A stretch of 64,000 nt of DNA from Stictocephala bisonia (Eukaryota; Arthropoda; Insecta; Hemiptera; Membracidae): assembly GCA_035578905.1 (NCBI GenBank), contig JAQJVL010001101.1, forward strand, positions 191,001-255,000, written 5' to 3'. Position numbers and translations under genes: made by a program. Numbering within the stretch: position 1 is the first letter of the stretch; each line of letters begins with the position of its first letter. The notes below the pieces were generated by a model. It saw only the letters and a program-made list of their open reading frames with translations, was not told the origin of the DNA and did not search any database. This document shows, one piece after another, positions 22,255 through 35,700 of the stretch.

Positions 22255-22775
22255 GAGATTTATCTTACAATGTGGCCCCACATAATTATGTTCAACTGGC
22301 TTAAGATCAGGACTTTCTACTGACCAATGCAGAATGGGTATTAAACCTTCATCAAGGTAATTTTGCACAACCCTAGCCGTATGTGGTTGGGCATTATCTT
22401 GAATGGGGATGAAATCTTCTCCTACAACTCAACGAGCCACTTCATGATGTGAAACAAACCTCTTCCACGTCGGCGAGTCGTAAATTAGATCCCGATGGCT
22501 GCATCAAAGAACCTCTATCAAAAATAACAAGTTCTGTGCAAGCCTCCATGTATATGCCTCCCCACACCATTGCTGAGCATCCGTGAAAACTGTCTCTTGG
22601 ATATAAGGTGCATGTGAATATCTCTCGCCACTGCGCCTCCAAATTGGCTCACGCTCATCTGGTGATTGCAAATTGAATCTGGCCCCCTGTGACCACAATA
22701 CGTGACGCTAGGCCACAGACGATCTTACCCTCAAGCCTACTTCTTGAAGCCTTCTACTTACTGTAACAGTACTTA
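22255..22775 (-). pseudogene. Tc1/mariner transposase remnant
   Basis: Read on the minus strand, pieces in different frames line up in the order expected for a Tc1 transposase. First comes the end of the helix-turn-helix region (TVTVSRRLQEVGLRVRS), then FNLQSPDERE with IWRRSGERYSHAPY, then SAMVWGGI, LVIFDRGSL, IQDNAQPHTARV with the second catalytic Asp, and SPDLKPVEH before the third acidic residue. Stops and frameshifts interrupt it, for example near 22720, 22595 and 22430. The first catalytic DE and most of the N-terminal DNA-binding domain are not intact. No inverted terminal repeats were found. Inactive. Confidence 0.85.
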
Positions 22776-22869
22776 CTTACATTCACACTTCGAACTCTTC
22801 GAAGTACTTCCGTAGCTCAAAATAAGTTTGGAAAATGATTCGCAAACTTAGTGACACAACATAATGATC

Positions 22870-23310
22870 ACCACCCATGTTGGAGAACATACCTATATGG
22901 TGGAGGGTGTGTCCACAAAATGGAGGATGTAGCTACATGCTGGAGGGCGTACCCACATGGTGGACAGCGTGCCCAGAAGTTGGTGGAGGGTGTATCCATT
23001 TGGTGAGGGATATACAGCCACACGGTAGAGGGTGTATCGACATGGTATATTATATTATGGAGGATATTCCGTATTATAATATGGAGGATACAGCCACACG
23101 GTAGAGGGTGTAGCTACATAGGGGAGGGTGTAGCCATTTGGTAGTGGGTGTAGCCACGTGATAGAGGGTGTAGCTACACCATGTTAGGGTGAAGCTACAT
23201 GGGGGAGGGTATAGCTACATGGAGAAAGTTTTAGTCATATGTTGAAGGATGCATCCACATGGTTGCGGGTGTATCCAAGTGGTGAACGATATAATCATAC
23301 GATGGAGGGA
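22870..23310 (+). repeat. Degenerate 20 bp minisatellite
   Basis: About twenty diverged units of the type gtagccacatggtagagggt. Divergence is high, so this is an old array. A frame of 75 codons across it is a by-product of the repeat. Confidence 0.85.
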
Positions 23311-25185
23311 TAATAGCCAATATATGCAATTACCACGGTGCATGAAAAGTATATGTACTTCTAAAACCATTAATATTAAACCAAAAATGACAAGTATAAT
23401 CCATAGCTAATCAACATCAATTATTAGTGACTCGTTCGAGTGTATAACCACCGCTGAACAGTCAAAGTCACTGTTGAATGGAACGTACTGAACTACAAAC
23501 CTAGTATGGACCACTACGACAAATGTTTGACCAGTTCTTTACTATTATGGTGGTAGTTTTGTTTAACAAGGGTACAGTAGTTTCAAATAATCGCAAATTT
23601 ATTATAAGCTATGGTTCAGAACATAAATAACTAAAGTGAAAGTGGACGACTTGTTTCAGATCGAGTGATCAATTTTCAGGTCTTTTGTTTCACCTCTGTT
23701 AAGTATATTAAATACACACGACATTTTATAACACAGTTCATACAAGTCTAGAATATACTAAAATTTAAAAATAAAAAATAATAAAAACAAACACGAGCCA
23801 GCATGTATTTGAACTCTTAAAGTGCAACGGAGTTCAAGTGGGTTGAACACTTAGCACAGACGAAACAGAAGATCTGAAGATTGATCACTCGATCGCATGT
23901 TGGACAGATTAACTGATTCACAGGTAAATCACCTCACTGTACCGTTGTTGTTGCACCATCTACTAAGCTGAGTTTGTTTACGATTTGTCTACTGTAATTT
24001 TACTGTCAGCACTTTTTTTGAGTTTAAAGTTATAAGTATTGCAATTTTCTAATATTAACTGTTTTTATTCTTTTACTGCCATGTACATTTTGAAAATAAC
24101 ATACTTAGGACTGATAAATTATAGTACTGATATGCCCAAGTGCAACGTATTGAAGTCAACGTATTGTGTTATCATAGCGTCAATGATAAAATATATCGGT
24201 GACTCTTAGTTAAGGTGTCTAGGCAATGACTTGTTCTTCAGGATTTAAAAGTTATATAACCTCATAATGGAACATGTTTTACGTCCTGGAAGCCCTTGTA
24301 TGAAACCAAAATTTCCTTGAGCCCTCTGAAGACCAGAATCTCCACCACTGTCAATATACTTGTTGATTCTCTACGTTACTTTGTCTATGGCCAGGACACT
24401 GATTTCTGTCCCTCCTTGAAACAAAAGGTCCTTGGAACAACGTAGCGATAAGTTGTCAAGGTAGCAATGAATAACTGTGCTGATAAAAGCCCGTTCAGAC
24501 TATCGCTTTACCGTATACTTATTACTGTGGTATTTATCGTCCCGCTTGTGGAGTGGAATTAGCATTGTATTTATCACTTGTTGTGTTTTATTAGCCATAA
24601 CATAGGCGCTCAATTGTACGTGCGGCCTTCACTGAAGCCACTATATATCGACTGAAACACTATGTTTACTGAGTAATCAATGCCTTTTCTGAAAGTATAT
24701 AAACTATGCATTTTGGTGCATATCAAATGACTACAGCCCTTTGAAATTTATTTTGAAAGCTACGTATCTCTATTTGACTCAACTGTTATACAGATTTTTT
24801 CTTTATTTGTCTGCTAACAATATTTACAATGTAGGTATACATTACTTTTTATTATAATTGATACTTTTGTATTATATACACTAAATTACTGGCTCTTTTC
24901 GACGGAATTAAATAAATTCACGAGAGAATGTACAGTTGCACAAATTTTCCGTTGATTATTTACAGCTTAAACTTAATGTGAATACCATGAAATGGTTCGC
25001 ATTTCAAAATGTACAATTCTACTCTAATTTCAATCTATGTTTAGGAGTTTATACCTTATTAAGTAAAAATATTTCAATAAATTAATATTTTTAATTCCTG
25101 TATTGGTTCCTGTTTTTCCGAATCTTAAATTTTGAACAAAACTAGTTTATTTAATCAGTGGTTTAAATCATCAAAACTAATAAAT
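23311..25185. other. AT-rich non-coding stretch
   Basis: No gene is convincing. A stop-free run of about 60 codons without ATG lies at 24264-24445 on the plus strand (TSWKPLYETKISLSPLKTRI and onward) in a more GC-rich patch. I do not recognise it, and it may be an old repeat or chance. Confidence 0.35.
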
Positions 25186-25189
25186 TGTT

Positions 25190-25555
25190 CTGAATATTCA
25201 TTGTGCACGCCATATATATTCTTCACAAATTGTCCCAAATATTCGTTGTGTACGCCATATATATTCTTCACAAATTGTTCCAAATATTCGTTGTGTACGC
25301 CATATATATTCTTCACAAATTGTTCCAAATATTCGTTGTGTGTGCCATATATATCTTCACAAATTATTCCAAATATTCGTTATGTGTGCCATATATATTC
25401 TTCACTAATTGTTCCAAATATTCGTTGTGTGCGCCATATATATTCTTTACAAATCGTTCCAAATATTTGTTTTGCGTGCCATATATATTCTTCCCAAATT
25501 GTTCCAAATATTCGTTGTGCGCGCCATATATATTCTTCACGAATTGTTTTTATTG
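25190..25555 (+). repeat. 45 bp minisatellite, about eight copies
   Basis: The unit contains ccaaatattcgttgtgtacg then ccatatatattcttcacaaa. The 45 bp period is 15 codons, so all frames repeat a 15-residue peptide; one copy has a one-base deletion (about 25350). Copies differ by a few substitutions each. No sign of translation. Confidence 0.95.
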
Positions 25556-26454
25556 CTGTACTCAAATGTAGATAACATTGAAGACAACTTGTCAGTGGAT
25601 TATCGTATGTTTTAAAACAGATCCAAATTTAATGTCTACTCAGCAATGAATTTAGTGAGCTACTTATCAAAGTAGTTGAAATATATGCCTTTATCAAGAA
25701 TGAACTAATATTCTGAAAAGCTTGTTTTCATTTATCGTGGATTCAAAGGTAATTCCTTCATGGACATACATCAACCTCATACATAAACTATTCATTTCAA
25801 TTCCACAGTTCTGTTTTCAATTGTATTGTAAGATGAATCATTAATACATCAAGTTTCGTGATGTTATTTTGCAAATATTTGAACCAATAAAATATATGGG
25901 TTTACCTCGTTTACATGTTACATATTGTAGAATACTTAAATTATTTTATTTATTTATTTGGCAAAGTACATTTTCGGACATAAAATTGTCGATAAAGTTT
26001 GTTGTAGGATTAAATTTCAAATAATTATCAGCAATTTCGTTCCAATGTTGTATTTTAAAATTGATTCTGGATCAAGCAATAGCCCATATTCAAGTTTCAC
26101 AAGGGTACTGAGAAAGTTCCTCCCCAAGACTTGGTAACCATTTATGGGTGTCGTTCTGTAATTATTGAGGGTGGTATCTAAGATTGACTGCTACATGTAA
26201 AGGGTAATTTATTTGCCACCCAGTAAAATGTTTTAAGTTTATATAGTCATTAGTATATTGATATTGTATATTACATAAATAAAGTTATAGTTCTAGACTT
26301 TAAGTAACAAAACTTTCAGAGGATCTTTTGTGTTTACTTAACACTTAACTTTAGTTAGTTAACAACAAGGCCTATGTTAGTTAATGTTAACATTAATACA
26401 TTGAACTTAAATACCAGAATAGTTTACTCCTGCAAACACTACAATATCAATGTT
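25556..26454. other. AT-rich non-coding stretch
   Basis: Nothing recognisable was seen. Confidence 0.45.
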
Positions 26455-26755
26455 CGTGTAAGGGTGGGCTGGTGGGTCCATCAGGATAGTCCATCAGGAG
26501 TCATGTCCTTGAGAGGCCGGATGGTCCATCAGGAGTCATGTCCTTGAGAGGCCGGATGGTCCATCAGGAGTCATGTCCTTGAGAGGCCGGATAGTCCATC
26601 AGGAGTCATGTCCTTGAGAGGCCGGATAGTCCATCAGGAGTCATGTCCTTGAGAGGCCGGATGGTCCATCTGGAGTCATGTCCTTGAGCGGCTGGATAGT
26701 CCATCAGGAGTCATGTCCTTGAGAGGCCGGATGGTCCATCTGAAATCGTGTCTTT
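26455..26755 (+). repeat. 35 bp minisatellite, about eight copies, next to a shared-core fragment
   Basis: The unit contains ggatggtccatcaggagtca then tgtccttgagaggcc. The left edge (26452-26481, tgttcgtgtaagggtgggct and ggtgggtcc) looks like a single decayed unit of the shared-core family. The ggtccatcagg at its end appears to have seeded the new 35 bp unit. Confidence 0.9.
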
Positions 26756-27793
26756 TTAGAACGGTGTAGCTACCAAGATACAAAATTATTCAGCTTGTTC
26801 AGAAAAAACAATTTATGATGTGAAAAATAGGTATACTTGTACAGCATCTAAGTGATACAGACATATCCTTGAATCCCACAATTCTTATATACATTTTAAC
26901 TGTTTTTTAATGTTATAACTTAGCTATAATTGTAACTGGTTACATAACTAGCTAGTTAAAATATATTAAGAGTTCATCTCCTTGCTGTATAGCTAGCTTT
27001 ATGTATGCTAAGACAATATGATAAAACAATGCTAAGACAATTGAATCAAGTATTATTGGTTCAAAATGTTCATAAATCAGTTATATTATACATTTACTCA
27101 ATCAGTAAAACAACTGCCTGTAAAAACATAATAGACATAAAAAGAGGTTCGAATAAAAATCATACCATATACTGTATTGCAAAGTGCTATAATAAACGTA
27201 AATATTTAGGTTATTGAGTACATTTGTGATGTATCTTCACTGCATTAGTTATGTTTAAGTAATACATGTTACTTACTTAAAATTACTAAATTTATGACGT
27301 ACTGTGATGTAGACATGAAGGAGGTCATCTCTTGGTAGATAACACCAAGTTGTTGGGAAAGGGGATCTCTTGCTCATATCGGTATCTACTCATTGCCGTG
27401 GAAACCTTCAAGCTCAGTAAACAGCCTGCTCCACTTAGCCTATGTTCCAATTCACTTGCTGCTCAATCATTGTTCCACTGACTTTACGATGTGACGTCAC
27501 TGTCAGTCAATTAAAAGGAAATTTATGTACTCATAAATTGAGGCTTTTATATGCACTTAAAATTATCGCCTCTTAAGAGGTATATGCTTGCCATACTTGG
27601 AACTCAAAATTTCCGAAAATTTTTATTAAATGAAAGTATGTGGATAAAAGTAGTTTTTGTACCAATCCTATGTCTGTTTCTGCAGAAATTGTGGAACCAG
27701 AATGTAATTAAATATATATCCATATGGAATATTTGATGGGAAGTAAATGTTTATTTTTTCAAGATTATAACATTTACTTTGTATCCTCATAAC
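26756..27793. other. AT-rich non-coding stretch
   Basis: Short reading frames only (60-70 codons), none with recognisable composition. Confidence 0.4.
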
Positions 27794-27809
27794 AATTCAA
27801 CCATGCATG

Positions 27810-27840
<31 letters not shown>

Positions 27841-27850
27841 AATTCAACCA
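27794..27850 (-). mobile_element. Poly(T) insertion flanked by a 10 bp direct repeat
   Basis: A perfect direct repeat AATTCAACCA occurs at 27794-27803 and 27841-27850. It encloses tgcatg, about 28 T and act. This is the footprint expected from target-primed reverse transcription in which almost nothing but the poly(A) tail was copied, inserted on the minus strand. The 10 bp target-site duplication is visible directly; the mechanism is inference. Confidence 0.6.
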
Positions 27851-28089
27851 CTGATTACAACATATAAACAAAACAAGTTGGTATTCTTAAATTTACCAAC
27901 CAATCTTATAGTTTTTCAAAAGTAATAAAATTTCAAAACTAATCAAGACAAGTTCATATTGTCACTACGACAGCATCCCTGTTCAACAAGTTGGGTTAAA
28001 ACCTGTTGCAGCCAGGTACTACATACGACATATTTAATTGAGAATGGGTTTCGAAAGAAATTATCAGAAGTATTTTTTGGTCTTTCATG

Positions 28090-28870
28090 CTTATAACACT
28101 GCCTGGAGAAAGTGCATGTTACTTAAATTTTACAAATTAATTCCGTGTCCTCGACTATTGTGATTTCTGAATTCCACCCTAAGCAACAGCTTAATTAAAG
28201 TTTGCCTGGGTCTGAATGATGGACTGCCACAAGTCTCTGTTCTTGTTCCTCTTTTATTCATTGTATACAACTCCGACGTTGTGCAGTAACTTGCTGGATT
28301 GTCGTGGAGAGCCAACGCACATGTCCTGCGTACTATTGCTTTGTTCCTTGTTTTAACAACTATTTAACAATTGTTGTTAATCAACAATTAACAACTACTG
28401 AATTGTTGCTACCGTGTGGTTAATCAGTAAACATGTACGAGAGATAAATATAAAACTGAACAGGGTGATGAGAGATATTCCGGGGCCTTCATTACAATTC
28501 CTCTACAATGGGTTCCACTGCAGAGCAACGTAGCTCTTCCAGGTATTAAAGACGCAAAGAGGCTCTTCTTAGAGAGTTCAAAAAGATCCTATCTACTCCA
28601 AATATCCCCATTTTGCAAGTCATCCCACAACGTTCAGGATGACTTCAATCTAGAAAACCTCTTCAACTAGCTTTCCAAATGATTTTTTTCCAAAAACCAA
28701 CTGGGATTAAACTTGGGATATGCTTGGCGGTCGAAATAAATTTCTGGTATCATACCCTATGATCATCATCAGTGGATGAACCTTCTTCGTAAGGAATGGA
28801 CTATGTTGAGTCTCTTTGGCAACTACGTGTTTAATCCCAATAAAAAGAACCATGCTAGTCTATCACTCAA
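28090..28870 (+). pseudogene. Jockey-like non-LTR retrotransposon remnant
   Basis: Around 28212 the frame reads LNDGLPQVSVLVPLLF, a decayed form of the reverse transcriptase motif usually ending QGSVL-x-PLLF, followed by IVYNSDVVQ. Upstream, STLSNSLIKVCLGLND fits the segment before that motif. After a gap that lacks the YADD box, RRKEALLREFKKIL and STPNIPI at about 28550-28625 resemble the C-terminal tail of such ORF2 proteins. Several stops and frameshifts are present and the middle is deleted. It is not functional, and clade assignment is tentative. Confidence 0.5.
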
Positions 28871-28926
28871 TGATGAGTTTTTCAACATTTCCATGACGAA
28901 TGATGTAAGTCAGTTTAACGACAATT
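28850..28926. repeat. Dispersed repeat, single copy
   Basis: The block ccatgctagtctatcactca with its continuation to gtcagtttaacgac recurs at 30838-30913 with few changes, and in more diverged form at 30697-30752. In this copy it joins the retrotransposon remnant directly to a GC-rich SINE-like segment. Confidence 0.85.
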
Positions 28927-29060
28927 AACTGGCACGCCGGTTGGACGTCCTGCCGGTGGCGGTCCGGGCTCTCGGTCTTGTCTAGGTTTGCCGAAGCATG
29001 CCGTGAGTTCCGGCCGCCGATTCAATCCCGCCACGGTGCTCTTAACTGAGATGTAGCTAC
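28925..29060 (+). mobile_element. GC-rich SINE-like segment with possible box B
   Basis: An abrupt GC-rich island (tgccggtggcggtccgggct to gccgattcaatcccgccacg) sits in AT-rich DNA. GATTCAATCCC near 29021 resembles a tRNA box B, and ggtggcggtccgggctc upstream could be a degenerate box A. No second copy occurs in the window. It begins exactly where the dispersed repeat at 28850-28926 stops matching its other copy. Confidence 0.35.
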
Positions 29061-30615
29061 TGAAAATATGAGTGAGGAATGACAAATTATCAGTCATGTC
29101 ATTGTAGAGTCAAAATGCAAAATGTGAATCACACAATTCATGATTGCTCATTTCGTTCTTTTCCGGGTAGATTATCTGGCCTTCATTAAATCGGATAAGC
29201 AGGTGTTGGATGGTTACGAAACCTGGATTAGGCCATGTGACGAAATATCAGTATTTAAACATTAAGACACTATAATTATGTACTTTAGATTTTATTTATT
29301 AGTCTTAATTCAATTTTTCATTCCTTTTCCTTTCAAATTGGTAGCTAGCTTTGAAAGTGTATACAAATCAATCGAACCCATAAATTAGTTCAATTTATCC
29401 TACCATCTTTCCAATAGTATGAATTTACAGCTGAACTTTACCAAAGAAATCGTAAATATATACTATATAAGGCAATAAATAATATTTTCATATCTTTCTT
29501 TTCAAAGCGTGTGTAAGTATAATAAGATTCTTAATATTAAGGAACGTTAATATTCTAAAAATATGATATACAATCAACCCACCTCCGCCCCCCTCCATTA
29601 TTAAAATTACGGACGTGGCTGACACGTGAAACATATTTCATTCACTATTCATACTATAAGTAGTGGCTGGAATCTTTATTTTTCATTTGGAGCAGTTTGT
29701 GGGATAAAAACCATAAAATTCCGAGGAACAAATATATTTTTCTCAACTCTCGACGACCAAGTGATTTCAATAGGACATTTTGCTTTGAAGTCTGTTTTTA
29801 TCTGACAGCCAATTGCTTTAGTTACTTTCCCTTTTAAGGTTGAATTCATATTGAGTGGTTGTTACTGTTTTTGTTTCTTTACATTCCTATTTTATCAACT
29901 AAATAAACAAATCAATAAATTTTGTACATTTCCAGCTGTATACGCTCTGTGTTTGTTCTTTTTAAGAGCTCTATTATCTGTTTTGTAAATTCAATTGATG
30001 ATAACTTCAGAACAGTGTTCTCCTCAAGAAGTGATTTTTCCTTTTTCTATTCCAAATAAGTAAGTCTTTCAATTAATTTGTACTGGTTTCTTAAAGCTGT
30101 ATCTCTTGGCTTGTAAATATTTTTCAAATCTTATGCAATGTTTATGGAAGGAAAAATAAATCCATTTTATTCATATCTATTGATTATTAACTTGCGATGT
30201 TTCAAAAAGATTTTTTGCTTGGCCATTAATTAAAGTATGATTAAGTTTCATTAAAAAATTTTAAGAATATTTACTATAAATGAAAAGTTTCTTTAATAAA
30301 CCAATAAGGTTAAAAGTAGTTATCTAAATATAAAATGTGCCTGTAGTCCTATGTTTGTTATTGATAAATAAGAGAAGACACAAGAAAAACAAAACCGCCA
30401 GTGAAAGTGTTATAGCCCGCCCAAGAGTAACTTAGACGGCCATCTTCTGAATGTTTCCACAGACGCCTTGCTCTTAATGTATCGGAGAAAATGTTGTTTC
30501 TTACCTCTCAGAACTCAATCATTTATTGTATTAGTATAAGAGCCCATTGTTTATATGAGTGATCAAATCTATTTCGCCTAACTGCAAATAATTTTTAAAC
30601 TATAAAATATACATT
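29061..30615. other. AT-rich non-coding stretch
   Basis: No gene or element recognised. Confidence 0.45.
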
Positions 30616-30617
30616 TT

Positions 30618-30917
30618 AGATACATTTGATAAAAGTGCATGTTTTTTACTTGGAAATGATGTTAAAAATTTAAATAATGAAAGAAACTTAAAAAGAATCA
30701 TGCTAGTATATCACTCGATGATGAATTATTCAATATTTTCATGACGAATCATGTTTTTCATAACATTTGATAGAAGCACGTGTTTTTTATTTAGAATGAC
30801 GTTAAAAATTAAAATAATAAAATAAACTTAAAAAGAACCATGTTAGTCTACCACTCAATGATGAGTTTTTCAACATTTCCATGACGAATGATGTAAGTCA
30901 GTTTAACGACAGTTAAT
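30618..30917. repeat. 141 bp tandem duplication containing the dispersed repeat
   Basis: Two diverged copies start with acatttgataaaagtgcatg (30622) and acatttgatagaagcacgtg (30763). Each contains the block also found at 28850-28926. The second copy is closer to that distant block than the first is. Confidence 0.8.
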
Positions 30918-30919
30918 CG

Positions 30920-32718
30920 GATTAACTTACAGTATTATGATTAAAAACGTATAATTATTTTCATGATAAGTAACCGTTCGAAAACACATGAAATTTTATA
31001 TTCTAATTTAACTTTTGTACGGTATGTAATAAATATCATTTTTTTAAACATAAAATTCTACATAAAGTTTTATTACTCTGCATACCATAGCTTTTATAAA
31101 CATTTCAAGATTAAATTAAAAAAAAAACACTACGGCATGTAATTTTATTTATTTTCATACTACCGTTTTGCATTTAATACAAACTGCAGTGGATCAGTGA
31201 TATAATAACTGTAAGCCAACCAACGAATATAAAAAAATTAACAAACAGTGTTTTTGGAACTTTATAGATCCAAATCCACTGAACCAAATGCACCTATCTG
31301 TAACAAATATTTTATGAGGTTTTGCTTTTTTTATAATATTTTCTTCTTCTTCATAAAAACAATCAGAGTGGCATTTCTGTTACTAACCCAATAAAAATCT
31401 GTTAAAAAAATGAAGTAAATAGAATGTATAAAATTATATTGTAGGATTTATATAATGATACATTATTTATTTAAAGGTTGTGGTCATGCTGATAAATCCA
31501 AGGAATGATTTAGAAAATATAGAAAGATCAAATTTGCTTATTTAGAGAAATGTTCATGTAAGATCAAAGAAAGGCTAAGAATGGAGTAAATTTTTCTCTA
31601 TATTATTATATGTAGAATGGGGTCGTGACAGAAATCTTAGTGTTATATTAGAAGGTAGTCCAGTAACTGTTATGAGGCCGTAAGTCATATGATGGTTCAG
31701 TTAAGTAACCTATGTAATTGGTTTCTTTATTACTATATATTTAGTATTCATTTTCCGTTTAATGATTCCCAGAAATACAAAGTATTATCTTATCAGAGTT
31801 AAGAACGATAATTTAGCTTTCAATAAGTTAACAAGCTATTTAGCCCGACTTTTACTAAATGAGGTGGTATTAATTGTTGTACTATCATGCCGACTGTATC
31901 TATAATTAAAAAACAATTAAATAATAATAAGGGCATGAAATAAAATTAATGCATTCCCTTCCCATACATTTTCACAAGACATAAAAGTCTCTTAGTTCCA
32001 GATTAACAGACCATTTATGATGAATTTTCATTAATGACAAGTCATTAAACAAACTATTCGAGTCAATTTAGGCATTTTGAATGAGGCATTCTTCAAAATC
32101 AAGAAATATTTTCACTCCAGAAGCAGTTTTTAGTATGTTTTGAAAAAATTGAAATAATACAAGATTATTATTTTAATAAAACTCGGAACATCTAAGATCT
32201 TAAATCAACGTTCAAGGCGTATTCACATAAATGTTGTCACTTTATTGACTTTGAAACATGTAATATTGAAGTGATTGTGAACAAAAATTGTCTATTAGCT
32301 ACTGCACACCACAGATAAGAAATAGACAGAGACCGCATCTAATATTCTGTAAATGTTTGTCAAGTTAGTGTGTCGAATAATTATTTCTCCAGACTGTCGT
32401 GCAGATGGTAGGGGAAGTACCTTGTCAGTCCCTCCCTTCATTCCTCCCAAATTCTCAAAGATAAAGGTATCGTCACTACAGTTTTATAAATATATACCTT
32501 AGTTGTAATCTACTTGTAAGTTCCACTGAAGCACCCGCGACCTCTGTTTCATTTTCTCTTGTTGACACCAAATCAATAAATGAGAGGATAAAGCTGAAAA
32601 AGTAATAAACTGAAAACTAATAACTTCAGGATTGAACTTCACAGTGAATAAAATACCGAACTGACTCCCTTCCAGCACATCAGAATTGAGGTGTTTGGTT
32701 GAGCTGGAAGCAAATTTT
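30920..32718. other. AT-rich non-coding stretch
   Basis: No gene or element recognised. Confidence 0.45.
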
Positions 32719-32719
32719 T

Positions 32720-35700
32720 GCGAGTAAATTACATGGTATTCAGGAGTAGCGACGTTAAGTTACTGATGAATACATTGGTGCTGGAGTCACAACAGTACAG
32801 TTGTCGAGGTACGAGTAAATTACATGGTATTCAGGAGTAGCGACGTTAAGTTACTGATGAATACATTGGTGCTGGAGTCACAACAGTACAGTTGTCGAGG
32901 TACGAGTAAACTACATGGTATTCAGGAGTAGCGACGTTAAGTTACTGATGAATACATTGGTGCTGGAGTCACAACAGTAGAGTTGTCGAGGTATGAGTAA
33001 ATTACATGCTATTCAAGAGTAGCGAGGTTAAGTTACTGATGAATACATTGGCGCTGGAGTCACAACAGTACAGTTGTCGAGGTACGAGTAAATTACATGG
33101 TATTCAGGAGTAGCGACGATAAGTTACTGGTGAATACATTGGTGCTGGAGTCACAACAGTACAGTTGTCGAGGTACGAGTAAATTACAAGGTATTCAGGA
33201 GTAGCGACGTTAAGTTACTGATGAATACATTGGTGCTGGAGTCACAACAGTACAGTTGTCGAGGTACGAGTAAATTACATGGTATTCAGGAGTAGCGACG
33301 TTAAGTTACTGATGAATACATTGGTGCTGGAGTCACAACAGTACAGTTGTCGAGGTACGAGTAAATTACATGGTATTCAGGAGTAGCGACGTTAAGTTAC
33401 TGGTGAATACATTGGCGCTGGAGTCACAACAGTACAGTTGTCGAGGTACGAGTAAATTACATGCTATTCAAGAGTAGCGAGGTTAAGTTACTGATGAATA
33501 CATTGGTGCTGGAGTCACAACAGTACAGTTGTCGAGGTACGAGTAAATTACATGGTATTCAGGAGTAGCGACGTTAAGTTACTGGTGAATACATTGGTGC
33601 TGGAGTCACAACAGTACAGTTGTCGAGGTACAAGTAAACTACATGGTATTCAGGAGTAGCGACGTTAAGTTACTGGTGAATACATTGGTGCTGGAGTCAC
33701 AACAGTACAGTTGTCGAGGTACGAGTAAACTACATGGTATTCAGGAGTAGCGACGTTAAGTTACTGGTGAATACATTGGTGCTGGAGTCACAACAGTACA
33801 GTTGTCGAGGTACGAGTAAATTACAAGGTATTCAGGAGTAGCGACGATAAGTTACTGGTGAATACATTGGTGCTGACGTCACAACAGTACAGTTGTCAAG
33901 GTACGAGTAAATTACATGGTATTCAGGAGTAGCGAAGTTAAGTTACTGATGAATACATTGGTGCTGGAGTCAAAACAGTACAGTTGTCGAGGTACGAGTA
34001 AATTACATGGTATTCAGGAGTAGCGACGTTAAGTTACTGGTGAATACATTGGTGCTGGAGTCACAACAGTGCAGTTGTCGAGGTACAAGTAAACTACATG
34101 GTATTCAGGAGTAGCGACGTTAAGTTACTGATGAATACATTGGTGCTGGAGTCACAACAGTACAGTTGTCGAGGTACGAGTAAATTACATGATATTCAAG
34201 AGTAGCGAGGTTAAGTTACTGATGAATACATTGGCGCTGGAGTCACAACAGTACAGTTGTCGAGGTGCGAGTAAATTACATGGTATTCAGGAGTAGCGAC
34301 GTTAAGTTACTGGTGAATACATTGGTGCTGGAGTCACAACAGTACAGTTGTCGAGGTACGAGTAAACTACATGGTATTCAGGAGTAGCGACGTTAAGTTA
34401 CTGATGAATACATTGGTGCTGGAGTCACAACAGTACAGTTGTCGAGGTACGAGTAAACTACATGGTATTCAGGAGTAGCGACGTTAAGTTACTGATGAAT
34501 ACATTGGTGCTGGAGTCACAACAGTACAGTTGTCGAGGTACGAGTAAATTACATGGTATTCAGGAGTAGCGACGTTAAGTTACTGGTGAATACATTGGTG
34601 CTGGAGTCACAACAGTACAGTTGTCGAGGTACGAGTAAATTACATGGTATTCAGGAGTAGCGACGTTAAGTTACTGATGATTACATTGGTGCTGGAGTCA
34701 CAACAGTACAGTTGTCGAGGTACGAGTAAATTACATGGTATTCAGGAGTAGCGACGTTAAGTTACTGATGAATACATTGGTGCTGGAGTCACAACAGTAC
34801 AGTTGTCGAGGTACGAGTAAATTACATGGTATTCAGGAGTAGCGACGTTAAGTTACTGATGAATACATTGGTGCTGGAGTCACAACAGTACAGTTGTCGA
34901 GGTACGAGTAAATTACATGGTATTCAGGAGTAGCGACGTTAAGTTACTGATGAATACATTGGTGCTGGAGTCACAACAGTACAGTTGTCGAGGTACGAGT
35001 AAATTACATGGTATTCAGGAGTAGCGACGTTAAGTTACTGGTTAATACATTGGTGCTGGAGTCACAACAGTACAGTTGTCGAGGTACGAGTAAACTACAT
35101 GGTATTCAGGAGTAGCGACGTTAAGTTACTGATGAATACATTGGCGCTGGAGTCACAACAGTACAGTTGTCGAGATGCGAGTAAACTACATGGTATTCAG
35201 GAGTAGCAACGTTAAGTTACTGATGAATACATTGGCGCTGGAGTCACAACAGTACAGTTGTCGAGATGCGAGTAAACTACATGGTATTCAGGAGTAGCGA
35301 CGTTAAGTTACTGATGAATACATTGGCGCTGGAGTCACAACAGTACAGTTGTCGAGATGCGAGTAAACTACATGGTATTCAGGAGTAGCGACGTTAAGTT
35401 ACTGGTGAATACATTGGCGCTGGAGTCACAACAGTACAGTTGTCGAGGTGCGAGTAAATTACATGGTATTCAGGAGTAGCGAGGTTGAGTTACTGATGAA
35501 TACATTGGTGCTGGAGTCACAACAGTACAGTTGTCGAGGTGCGAGTAAATTACATGGTATTCAGGAGTAGCGAGGTTGAGTTACCGATGAATACATTGGC
35601 GCTGCAGTCACAAAAGTACAGTTGTCGAGGTGCGAGTAAACTACATGGTATTCAGGAGTAGCGAGGTTCAGTTACTGATGAATACATTGGCACTGGAGTC

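Noticed and set aside
25132..25615. Possible repetitive protein with a 15-residue repeat
   Set aside because: The 45 bp period keeps all frames alike, several frames and both strands are open, and one unit carries a frameshift.
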